From the NCBI GenBank assembly GCA_000995965.1, contig LBYD01000010.1, forward strand, positions 1 through 7,677: DNA of 7,677 bases, written 5' to 3'. How positions within the stretch are numbered: the first letter of the stretch is position 1; every line of letters starts with the position of its first letter. The notes beneath the pieces were generated by a model. The model was given only the letters and a program-made list of their open reading frames with translations, made no database searches and was not told where the DNA came from. Of this stretch, positions 1 to 6,473 are shown piece by piece. A program made the position numbers and the translations under genes. The stretch is from Candidatus Moranbacteria bacterium GW2011_GWC2_40_12. GTDB lineage: Bacteria > Patescibacteria > Paceibacteria > Moranbacterales > UBA11712.

Positions 1-162
1 GAAAACCGTATTAAGGTGGCCAAATCTTCCACCGACGCCTGGAGGATTTTCTACAAGAAATTCTACAAAACCAAATACCCATTTTTTATCACAACGATTG
101 TAATTGCCGGAATGACTTTAATTGGTAACTTTAGAGTCCTAAAACACAAACTTAGTAAATGA
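1..162 (+). CDS. Family 2 glycosyltransferase, C-terminal end (partial)
   Basis: The frame is open from the first base and ends at TGA 160-162, giving the last 53 residues of a protein that starts outside the window. It begins with a basic amphipathic stretch (Lys/Arg-rich, with an IFYKKFYKTKYPFF core), followed by a hydrophobic segment at about residues 27-43 and a basic tail. This layout matches the C-terminus of GT2 rhamnosyltransferase-like enzymes, which use a short helix to sit at the inner face of the membrane. The GT-A catalytic domain is not visible, so the assignment rests on this tail and on the neighbouring glycosyltransferases. The last codon and stop overlap the next start codon (ATGA, 159-162), which suggests translational coupling. 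Another membrane-associated glycan enzyme is possible. Confidence 0.6.
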   Translation, partial: ENRIKVAKSSTDAWRIFYKKFYKTKYPFFITTIVIAGMTLIGNFRVLKHKLSK

Positions 163-1295
163 GAATAGGCATTGATGCTCGTATGTATGGTCTGGAACAC
201 GCCGGTGTGGGTCGCTATGTGATGAAGTTGGTAGAAACCGTCCTCAAGTTCGACAAGAAGAATGAATATGTCTTATTTTTGAGGAAAAATCATGTGGCGG
301 ATTTCAAAAACCGAAAAAAAGTAAAGGTGGTAGAAACCAACGTGTCCATATATAGTTTACCTGAGCAACTTCTCCTACCAATAATATTTTCCAGAGAAAA
401 ACTTGACCTACTCCACTTACCTCATTTCAACGCCCCCTTATTTTATCCAAGCAAGTACATCCTCACCGTCCACGACCTGATAAAGCATGATTCTAAAGGT
501 CAGGAGACCACCACCAGACAACCGTGGTTGTACTTTGTTAAGAGACTAGGATATCTTTTTCTAACGAGTCTGATTACCAAAAGAGCCGCTCACATCATTG
601 TTCCCAGTGAATATGTAAAAAACGATATTGTTAAGAGACTAAAAGTTAAGGAAAGCAAAATTACTGTCACCCATGAGGCTGTTTCTGGATCGCTCAAGGA
701 GGTAGAGCTAACTCCTACAGAAAAGCGCCAAGTTCTAGCCAAGTTCGGTTTACATCAACCCTTTGTAGTCTACACCGGCAACGTCTATCCTCATAAAAAT
801 GTGGATCTTTTGATCAACGCCATTGCCATTCACAATCAAAATCGAGAAGTGGACTTGGAGCTGGCCCTCATTTGCTCACGGTCTGTCTTTTGGGAAAGAC
901 TAAATCAAAAAATTAAAGAAAAAAAACTTGGAAAATGGATAAAAATGCTAGGCTATCTTGAGGACAAGGATGTATCGGAGATTTATAGTTTGGCACTAGC
1001 TCTAGTTCATCCGAGCAAAATGGAGGGCTTCGGATTAACCGGCCTGGAAGCCATGTCACTTGGTCTGCCGGTTGTCTCCTCTAGAGCCAGCTGTCTACCT
1101 GAAGTCTATGGTGAGGCAGCTTTATTTTTTGACCCTGATATAGTCGAGGATCTGGTGGAAAAACTTGAACGAATCATCAAAGATGCTGATTTGCGAAACG
1201 ATTTAATTTCTAAGGGTTACCACCAAGCCCGTAAGTACTCTTGGGACAAAATGGGCAAGGAGACAATCGCCGTATATCAACAGGTTTTGAAATGA
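159..1295 (+). CDS. Glycosyltransferase family 4 (GT-B fold), mannosyltransferase-like
   Basis: This 378-residue protein has the full length of a GT-B, family 4 retaining glycosyltransferase, expected at the cytoplasmic face of the membrane adding a sugar from a nucleotide donor to a lipid-linked glycan. The N-terminal acceptor domain opens with MRIGIDAR and a Gly-rich loop (GVGRY, about residues 17-21), with a VHDL segment near residue 105 typical of the group. The donor domain starts at about residue 200 with GNVYPHKN (207-214), whose Lys213 corresponds to the phosphate-binding Lys. The hallmark EX7E motif is intact at Glu289 and Glu297. The ATG at 159 overlaps the previous stop, and the gene's own TGA (1293-1295) overlaps the next ATG. 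No Shine-Dalgarno is visible, which fits coupled translation. The sugar specificity cannot be read; mannose is suggested by family resemblance and the nearby manC-like gene. Confidence 0.88.
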   Translation: MRIGIDARMYGLEHAGVGRYVMKLVETVLKFDKKNEYVLFLRKNHVADFKNRKKVKVVETNVSIYSLPEQLLLPIIFSREKLDLLHLPHFNAPLFYPSKYILTVHDLIKHDSKGQETTTRQPWLYFVKRLGYLFLTSLITKRAAHIIVPSEYVKNDIVKRLKVKESKITVTHEAVSGSLKEVELTPTEKRQVLAKFGLHQPFVVYTGNVYPHKNVDLLINAIAIHNQNREVDLELALICSRSVFWERLNQKIKEKKLGKWIKMLGYLEDKDVSEIYSLALALVHPSKMEGFGLTGLEAMSLGLPVVSSRASCLPEVYGEAALFFDPDIVEDLVEKLERIIKDADLRNDLISKGYHQARKYSWDKMGKETIAVYQQVLK

Positions 1296-2395
1296 AAATT
1301 GCCCTCGTATATGACCGTATAAATAAGTTTGGTGGTGCAGAGAGACTTCTGCTGGCTCTTCACCGGATCTATCCCGAAGCTCCAATTTTCACTTTGGTTC
1401 ACGATCCCACAACCTCCAAATGGGCGGAGGGGATAAACATTATCCCTTCCTTTATAAACAAGGTTTCTCCGCTTAGACAAAAACATGAATGGTTAGCCCC
1501 ACTCGCCCCACTGGCTTTTGAATCCCTTGACTTCTCTGGGTACGACGTAATTATTAGTATTACGAGTAGTGATGCCAAGTCGGTAATTACCAAGCCTGGC
1601 CAGTTACATATTTGTTACTGCTTAACACCCACAAGGTACTTCTGGAGCGGTGAAAAAGAATATTCGGCAGACCATAAATTGAAAATTATCCCATCGTTCA
1701 TAAAAAACTATTTTAAGTCAGTAGATTTACTCACCTCTACCAGACCGGATGAATATATCTCAATTTCCTTTGAAGTTCAAGAAAGAGTAAAAAAATACTA
1801 CAATAGAGAATCCATTGTCGTATATCCACCGATTGAGGATAAATTTTATGCGAATACTCCCATAGATATGGATAATAGAGAGTATTTTTTAGTCATAGGA
1901 AGAATGGTTCCCTATAAAAAATTTGACCTGGTAATCAAGGCTTTTAATATATTAAACAAACCCTTGGTGGTCATTGGCACCGGCAGTCAGTTGGAAAATC
2001 TCAAGAAAATGGCTGGACCCACAACTTCCTTTGTCGGTCATGTCGAGGATCATCGACTCGTCGAGTATTATCGTCGAGCCAGGGCAGTGATTTTTCCTCA
2101 GAAAGAAGATTTTGGCTTGGTACCACTAGAAGCGCAAGCCCTTGGTACTCCGGTTATCGCGTATTCCAAAGGCGGCGCTCTGGAAACCATAGCCGAGAAT
2201 AAGACGGGAATCTTTTTTAGTGAACAGACCGAAGAATCTTTACTTGAAGCTGTTAAGCGTTTTGAAAAAATGAAATTTTCTATCAAGGACTGTACCGAGA
2301 ATGCGTCCAAATTTAGTTTTTCGGTTTTCTCGGAGAAGTTTTCGAAACAAATTTCGGATCTCTGGTCAGACCACCTCTCCAACTTTCCCGCTTAG
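1292..2395 (+). CDS. Glycosyltransferase family 4, WbaZ-like mannosyltransferase
   Basis: The protein has 367 residues when started at ATG 1292 (MKIALVYD, with the Gly-rich loop FGGAERLL at 13-20). The upstream in-frame ATG at 1241 would add 17 unrelated residues inside the previous gene, and the ATGA overlap at 1292-1295 supports the later start. It resembles the WbaZ-like branch of GT4 enzymes, known in O-antigen assembly as GDP-mannose-dependent transferases: the HICYCLTPTRYFW motif at about 106-118 is typical of that branch. The donor domain shows GRMVPYKKFD from about residue 203, with Arg204 and Lys210 expected to hold the donor phosphates, and an intact EX7E motif at Glu272 and Glu280. 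It is the third gene of a coupled glycosyltransferase run. Its last 30 bases overlap the 3' end of the opposite-strand manC-like gene. Exact donor and linkage are inferred. Confidence 0.88.
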   Translation: MKIALVYDRINKFGGAERLLLALHRIYPEAPIFTLVHDPTTSKWAEGINIIPSFINKVSPLRQKHEWLAPLAPLAFESLDFSGYDVIISITSSDAKSVITKPGQLHICYCLTPTRYFWSGEKEYSADHKLKIIPSFIKNYFKSVDLLTSTRPDEYISISFEVQERVKKYYNRESIVVYPPIEDKFYANTPIDMDNREYFLVIGRMVPYKKFDLVIKAFNILNKPLVVIGTGSQLENLKKMAGPTTSFVGHVEDHRLVEYYRRARAVIFPQKEDFGLVPLEAQALGTPVIAYSKGGALETIAENKTGIFFSEQTEESLLEAVKRFEKMKFSIKDCTENASKFSFSVFSEKFSKQISDLWSDHLSNFPA

Positions 2396-3388
2396 ATCCT
2401 TTTTACAGACCAGAATCCCATCTTTTCCTTCTATAACGATGACATTATCAAATCCAATAATGGCGATCTTTTTGTTACTTTCACTTAAACAAAAATTGCC
2501 CTTAGAATAAATTTCGGATACTCCTCCGTTACTAGGAGAAATATCGTTTTCCTTATAAAATTTTTCGAGCGATTCCCATGTCCCGAAGTCAGTCCATTTA
2601 AAGGGGTGCTCGATAACAATAGATTCGCCTTTTTTATGAAGCTTCACGGTTATTTGTTCCAGTGTACCTTTCGGGATAAGCGGAAATTCTTTATTAACAT
2701 CTTTGCCTTTTGCTATGTTATTTAAATGCTCCCACCAATCTGGTTCATATTTTTTTATTAAAGCCATGAGATTATTTGGGGTCATGGTGGTATGGTTTGT
2801 GTGTAGCAGAAGTTTGCCTGAATTAAGATACTTGGCAATTTTTGCCTCATCATTTCTGTCAATATAGTCAGCCACTTCATAGACTTTTGCTCCATTGGCT
2901 TCCTTTATAAATTTTCCCTTGAGAAGATAATCCACACCGCCGACGATACGATCCGGCGCAAAACCTCCGGTTATATACTTCCCGGTGGCTCTACCGATTT
3001 CTTCAGCCATATCCATGGTGTCAAAAACCGCCTGAGTAGGCGTCCTGACGTCATCTACCTGAACCAGAAAAAACAGTTCCTCTCCAACGCCTTGTTTCTG
3101 GAGCATGGCGGCGATCAACCCCGTGGCCGGTCCCTGGTTCCTCGACTCAGGCTCGATAAAAACGTTTCTTTCCACGATTTCCGGCACCAGATCAAGCGCG
3201 ATTTTCGCTTGTTCGCTATTGGTTTGCAGAAATATTTCTTCGGGCTGATATCTTTGCCTAAGCATCTCCCAGTTGATCTCGAAGAGTGACTTACCGTGTA
3301 TTAAAGGCAGAAATTGTTTTGGCATCCGGGGAGAACTAAGAGGCCACATTTTTGTGCCTACACCTCCGCAAAGTATTACTGGTATCAT
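2366..3388 (-). CDS. manC: Mannose-1-phosphate guanylyltransferase-like nucleotidyltransferase (ManC type, divergent)
   Basis: This 340-residue protein would make GDP-mannose from mannose-1-phosphate and GTP in the cytosol, supplying the mannosyltransferases next to it. The N-terminus has the family signature, GGVGTKMWPLS at 8-18 followed by PKQFLPL at 23-29, with Lys replacing the usual Arg13. IEPESRNQGPATG (78-90) matches the family's EPxxRNTAPA block, and TDFGTWESL (266-274) matches the DxGSW block. The C-terminal strand repeats end in DNVIVIEGKDGILVCKKDL, as usual. The length fits the monofunctional form without the cupin isomerase domain. Oddities: the usual PADH block reads VQVDD (109-113), the FxEKP block reads YEVADYIDR (170-178), and the WNSGMF block reads LLHTNHTTM (194-202). 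The fold is secure; activity and substrate are less so. The start at 3388 lies 73 bases from the divergent gene. Confidence 0.8.
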   Translation of the reverse strand: MIPVILCGGVGTKMWPLSSPRMPKQFLPLIHGKSLFEINWEMLRQRYQPEEIFLQTNSEQAKIALDLVPEIVERNVFIEPESRNQGPATGLIAAMLQKQGVGEELFFLVQVDDVRTPTQAVFDTMDMAEEIGRATGKYITGGFAPDRIVGGVDYLLKGKFIKEANGAKVYEVADYIDRNDEAKIAKYLNSGKLLLHTNHTTMTPNNLMALIKKYEPDWWEHLNNIAKGKDVNKEFPLIPKGTLEQITVKLHKKGESIVIEHPFKWTDFGTWESLEKFYKENDISPSNGGVSEIYSKGNFCLSESNKKIAIIGFDNVIVIEGKDGILVCKKDLSGKVGEVV

Positions 3389-3414
3389 TCTTGAATTCTA
3401 TCAAATCAGGCTTA

Positions 3415-3420
3415 TTTATA
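3415..3420 (-). promoter_or_regulatory. Candidate -10 element for the manC-like gene
   Basis: Read on the minus strand, 3420-3415 is TATAAA (5 of 6 to TATAAT). It lies 26 bases upstream of the ATG at 3388 and would give a leader of about 20 bases. No good -35 hexamer is found at 17 bases; TTAACC at a 19-base spacing is the best weak match. The leader shows no Shine-Dalgarno. Confidence 0.4.
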
Positions 3421-3442
3421 CCCATTGCAGACAATAATGGGT

Positions 3443-3448
3443 TAAAAT
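3443..3448 (+). promoter_or_regulatory. Candidate -10 element for the sugar transferase gene
   Basis: TAAAAT matches 5 of 6 bases of TATAAT and ends 13 bases before the ATG at 3462. Transcription would begin at about 3455, leaving a leader of only about 7 bases, so the mRNA would be close to leaderless. This fits the absence of any Shine-Dalgarno before this start. No convincing -35 is present at 16-18 bases. Confidence 0.4.
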
Positions 3449-3461
3449 ACTCTTACCCTTT

Positions 3462-4112
3462 ATGTTCTATGACCTTGTCAAACGCCTCATTGATATCGCC
3501 GGAGCTGCCATTCTAAGTGTTCTGTTCCTCCCTATTTGGGTAATCATCCCTATACTCCTAAAGATCGATTCCAAGGGCCCAATTTTCTATAAGCCGGATA
3601 GGGTTGGTAAAAACGGCCAGGTGTTTGGTATGTACAAATTCCGTTCCATGAAAATGTTTGAGATCAATGGAAAAGTGGTCCATGCAGTCGAATTTTGGAA
3701 ACACAATCCAGAGCTTTACGAAAAGTACAAAAAAGCAGGCTGGAAGTTGGAACTCGATGAGGATCCCAGAATCACCAAGCTTGGCAAGATCCTTCGTCAA
3801 ACCAGTATCGATGAAACGCCACAGGTAATTAATGTCTTAAAGGGTGAAATGAGTCTAGTTGGCCCCAGGGCATACGTCGAGCCGGAGCTGGAAGACGCCA
3901 AAAAAAGGTATGGAAGCAAAATAACAAAACTTATCAAGGAAAGTCTCTCAGCCAAACCTGGCATTACCGGACCTTGGCAGGTATCCGGCCGCAACGAAAT
4001 TCCCTGGAACCAGCGCGTGGCCATCGATGCAGATTACGCAAAAAGACGTTCCATCCTTTATGATATCTACATCATCCTCAAGACGCCTTTTGCTATGATT
4101 AGTAAGTGGTAA
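3462..4112 (+). CDS. Undecaprenyl-phosphate phosphoglycosyl transferase (bacterial sugar transferase, PglC/WcaJ type)
   Basis: At 216 residues this is the compact, catalytic-domain-only form of the monotopic phosphoglycosyl transferases. These move a sugar-1-phosphate from a nucleotide sugar to undecaprenyl phosphate at the inner membrane face, starting glycan assembly. The basic N-terminal YDLVKRLIDI leads into a hydrophobic re-entrant helix (about 10-33) with a kink proline, Pro24. KPDRVGKNG (44-52) and MYKFRSM (57-63) follow. The catalytic Asp-Glu pair is Asp117-Glu118 in IDETPQ, just before the family signature NVLKGEMSLVGPR (124-136), and KPGITGPWQVSGR (165-177) closes the active site. 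All key residues are present, so it should be active. The large membrane domain of WcaJ-like enzymes is absent. The first sugar cannot be told. It is the first gene of its transcription unit; its stop is 11 bases before the next start. Confidence 0.93.
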   Translation: MFYDLVKRLIDIAGAAILSVLFLPIWVIIPILLKIDSKGPIFYKPDRVGKNGQVFGMYKFRSMKMFEINGKVVHAVEFWKHNPELYEKYKKAGWKLELDEDPRITKLGKILRQTSIDETPQVINVLKGEMSLVGPRAYVEPELEDAKKRYGSKITKLIKESLSAKPGITGPWQVSGRNEIPWNQRVAIDADYAKRRSILYDIYIILKTPFAMISKW

Positions 4113-4123
4113 ATCATTTTTTT

Positions 4124-4294
4124 ATGAAAAAGAAACTTATATACATCCTTCTTCCCATAGTTTTTATACTCGCCATTCTTGGTTCTGCGGTCGCCTATGG
4201 CTATGTAACCTATTGTCAGCTGCCTTTCAGTCACAGGACTTGGTTGCCGCCAAGACGGAGTCTCAGCTTCTCAGGGATCAAATGGACGACCTAG
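4124..4294 (+). pseudogene. N-terminal membrane-anchor fragment of the frameshifted DUF4012 gene
   Basis: ATG 4124, 11 bases after the sugar transferase stop, opens a frame that begins MKKKLIYILLPIVFI and holds one strong transmembrane helix at about residues 4-27, with positive charges before it. After about codon 30 (near 4213) the frame turns into low-quality sequence (Cys, His, Arg and Trp-rich) and stops at 4294. DUF4012 proteins normally start with just such a single helix, and the rest of that family is found in the adjacent frame downstream. I read this as the true start of the DUF4012 gene, cut off by a net one-base loss near 4205-4240, and not as an independent 56-residue gene. Confidence 0.7.
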
Positions 4295-5928
4295 ACGCCA
4301 AGTACCAGAAGGTTAATTGGACTCAAGCGATTCCTTTTTTAGGAAACTACACTAAAGACGGTCAGCGGGGTATCAATGCCGGAAAGTCTCTCGCCAAGTC
4401 CATTGATACTTTGATTGTCTCTGTCACCCCATATGCCGACTTGCTCGGTTTTCAAACTGGCCAAGCCACACCTTCGGGACAGCCCAAGCCGCAATCCATT
4501 GAAGATCGCATCGTTTTTATGGCGCAAACTCTAGACAAAATCAGCCCTGACTTGGAAAAAGTCGAGCTGGATATCACCAACGCTCAAAAAGAGCTCGATC
4601 AAATTGACCCGAACAGATACCCCCAAACTCTAGCCGGTAAAAATATACGTAGCAAAATAATCGAAGTTCGATCGGCTATCAATGAATCAGCCCAGCTTCT
4701 CTCCCAAGCAAAACCTCTAATCAAGTTATTCCCTGATCTACTGGGAAATCCAAATGCCAAAACCTATATGGTGCTTTTTCAAAATGATGCAGAACTACGT
4801 CCCACCGGAGGTTTTATGACGGCATATGCCTTTTTAAGAGTTACCAAGGGGAAGATTGAACCACTTTCCTCTTTTGATATTTATGATCTCGACGCCAGAT
4901 TCAACAAAAAAGTTCCTGCGCACGAAGCCATCAAGAAATATTTGAACGAAACCTATTTAAATTTACGCAATTCAAATATGTCTCCTGACTATAAAGTTTC
5001 CATGGATCTTTTTTATAAATATTATCGGGACATCCCTGGTTTCCCCAAGCCCGACGGCATTATTGCCATCGATACCCGTTTTCCGGTGGAAATTCTAAAA
5101 GTAATTGGTCCCATTGGAGTTGGTGGCTGGGGGAACTTTGGCCCCCAGAACGACCCGGCTTGTGATTGCCCCCAGGTAGTGTATGCCCTAGAGCAAATAG
5201 CTGACCGACCCATTGCCGGCTATAGAACCGGAAGGAAAGCTGTCCTGGGGCCTCTAATGCACTCCATGATGGCCAATGCCATGGGGAGCCCCAAACACCT
5301 CTGGCCCAAATTAGTTAACGTTGTTCTGGACTCCATAAAACAGAAGCACCTCTTATTCTATTTCTTGGAAGACAAAACCCAGAAAGTGGCCGAAGACTTC
5401 AATGCGGCCGGTCGCATCCGTCCGTATGCTTACGATTATCTTCACATCAACGATGCCAACCTTGGTGGAGCCAAATCGGATATGTATATTACCCGGCAAG
5501 TGGAACAAGAAATCGAAACGGGCAATGGTACCGTGACCAAAACAGTCTCCATTAGCTACCACAATCCTCGCAAGGGTAGCAACTGCAATCTGGAGGCCGG
5601 TCAGCTTTGTCTCAATGGTGTTTATCGTGATTACGTGCGGCTCTTAGTCCCCAAGGGTTCCAAGCTTCTTTCAGTGGTCGGCTCAGAAGTCAAAGAACAA
5701 GTCTCCGAAGATCTAGACAAAACCGTCTTCGAAGCCTTCTTTACTATGCGGCCAGAGTCTCAAAGCAAAATAGTTTTCAAGTACGAGCTTCCCCCGTTGG
5801 ATTTATCTACCTACAAACTCCTCATCCAAAAACAGCCCGGTCTACCTATCGTCAAACACACTATCACGCTAAACGGTAATCAAATCGAAGTTGATGTCAA
5901 CGAAGATAAGGAACTGATTCTAAATTAA
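4213..5928 (+). CDS. DUF4012 domain protein, extracytoplasmic part (frame-shifted from its anchor)
   Basis: The frame covers 571 codons from TTG 4213. Initiation there, or at ATG 4282, would give a protein without its membrane helix, so the annotated start is a consequence of the frameshift described for 4124-4294. The N-terminal third is helical and charged, possibly coiled coil (about 8-150). The DUF4012 hallmark FQNDAELRPTGGF lies at 189-201, followed by an Asp-rich block and DGIIAID at 281-287. A CDC motif occurs at 317-319. A strand-rich C-terminal region (about 425-530) contains two further Cys. The family is anchored outside the membrane and is common in polysaccharide loci of CPR and Gram-positive bacteria; its biochemical role is unknown. 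Position directly after the phosphoglycosyl transferase suggests a part in surface glycan handling. The rest of the frame is clean, so any decay would be recent. Confidence 0.85.
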   Translation: MSAAFQSQDLVAAKTESQLLRDQMDDLDAKYQKVNWTQAIPFLGNYTKDGQRGINAGKSLAKSIDTLIVSVTPYADLLGFQTGQATPSGQPKPQSIEDRIVFMAQTLDKISPDLEKVELDITNAQKELDQIDPNRYPQTLAGKNIRSKIIEVRSAINESAQLLSQAKPLIKLFPDLLGNPNAKTYMVLFQNDAELRPTGGFMTAYAFLRVTKGKIEPLSSFDIYDLDARFNKKVPAHEAIKKYLNETYLNLRNSNMSPDYKVSMDLFYKYYRDIPGFPKPDGIIAIDTRFPVEILKVIGPIGVGGWGNFGPQNDPACDCPQVVYALEQIADRPIAGYRTGRKAVLGPLMHSMMANAMGSPKHLWPKLVNVVLDSIKQKHLLFYFLEDKTQKVAEDFNAAGRIRPYAYDYLHINDANLGGAKSDMYITRQVEQEIETGNGTVTKTVSISYHNPRKGSNCNLEAGQLCLNGVYRDYVRLLVPKGSKLLSVVGSEVKEQVSEDLDKTVFEAFFTMRPESQSKIVFKYELPPLDLSTYKLLIQKQPGLPIVKHTITLNGNQIEVDVNEDKELILN

Positions 5929-5932
5929 ATTC

Positions 5933-6472
5933 ATGAGGCAGTCATATACTGACACCGGCATCGTGATTCGCTCTGTGGACTCTGGCGAAGCCGATAAATT
6001 TGTTTCTATTGTTTCCGAAAATCATGGCTTAGGAAATTTTGTGGCCAAAGGTGCCAGAAGACTTTCTTCCAAGAAAGCTCCTCATCTAGACATGCTCAAT
6101 GTCGTCAAATATAGTGTCGGCAGAGGTGAGAGCCCTCGTTTTCTAAATCAAGTTGAATCAGTTTCTTATTTTCCAGGAATAAAAAAAGATTTTTCCAAAA
6201 TAGGCTTATCGCTTACTATATCTGAAATTCTATCCAACACCTTACCTCAAGATGTAGAAGACAGGGAAATATATCTTTCCTTCAAATCTTTTCTGGAAGC
6301 CTTGGAATACACTAAGACAAAAAAAGAAACTAATAGTTTGGGGCGGCGTTTTGGGCTTTTTCTGATGAGGCATTTGGGCTACCCTCCACCAAAATTTCCG
6401 GATACCGATAATTTATCCGGCTATTTTGAAACTCTCATGAGTCGAAAAATAATCAGCACCGACCTCCATTAA
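5933..6472 (+). CDS. recO: DNA repair protein RecO, minimal form without zinc-binding domain
   Basis: RecO is a cytosolic recombination mediator that works with RecR to load RecA onto SSB-coated single-stranded DNA and to anneal strands. The protein has 179 residues, against about 240 in model bacteria. The N-terminal OB fold is clear: YTDTGIVIRSVDSGEADKFV at 5-24 and the basic turn VAKGARRLSSKKAPHLDML at 37-55. A helical domain follows. The final YFETLMSRKIIST block matches the C-terminal helix of normal RecO, so the end is genuine. The middle of the C-terminal domain, which carries the zinc cysteines in many RecO proteins, is missing: there is no Cys at all, and HLGYPPPKFPDTD joins directly to the last helix. 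It starts 4 bases after the DUF4012 stop, without a Shine-Dalgarno, and ends one base from the convergent gene. Confidence 0.88.
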   Translation: MRQSYTDTGIVIRSVDSGEADKFVSIVSENHGLGNFVAKGARRLSSKKAPHLDMLNVVKYSVGRGESPRFLNQVESVSYFPGIKKDFSKIGLSLTISEILSNTLPQDVEDREIYLSFKSFLEALEYTKTKKETNSLGRRFGLFLMRHLGYPPPKFPDTDNLSGYFETLMSRKIISTDLH

Positions 6473-6473
6473 T

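Larger units (their letters stand above)
3414..3448. repeat. Imperfect inverted repeat between divergent genes, possible operator
   Basis: The core arms ACCCATT (3420-3426) and AATGGGT (3436-3442) are perfect reverse complements around a 9-base centre. The symmetry continues outward as ATTT (3414-3417) against AAAT (3445-3448), with two mismatched pairs between, so 11 of 13 pairs match across 35 bases. It occupies the space between, and runs into, the two candidate -10 elements. A dimeric repressor or activator site controlling both genes is an inference; it could equally be a byproduct of two mirrored AT-rich promoters. Confidence 0.45.

Noticed and set aside
1241..1291. Longer start for the WbaZ-like transferase, adding 17 residues
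   Set aside because: The extra residues are unlike any GT4 N-terminus and lie inside the previous gene. ATG 1292 gives the standard MKIALVYD start and the same ATGA overlap as the gene before.
2051..2076. Cluster of TCGA tetramers and the palindrome ACTCGTCGAGT
   Set aside because: It lies in the coding sequence of the WbaZ-like donor domain and is explained by codons for Arg, Leu, Val and Glu; no spacing suggests regulation.
2098..2382. 94-residue minus-strand frame inside the WbaZ-like gene
   Set aside because: It is antisense to the conserved EX7E region and resembles nothing; treated as a shadow frame.
4106..4123. GTG 4106 as start of the membrane-anchor frame
   Set aside because: It lies inside the sugar transferase gene; ATG 4124 just after that stop begins MKKK directly before the membrane helix.
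4199..4240. Programmed -1 frameshift joining anchor and DUF4012 domain
   Set aside because: The direction is right, but no slippery heptamer or stimulatory hairpin is visible; mutation or assembly error is simpler.
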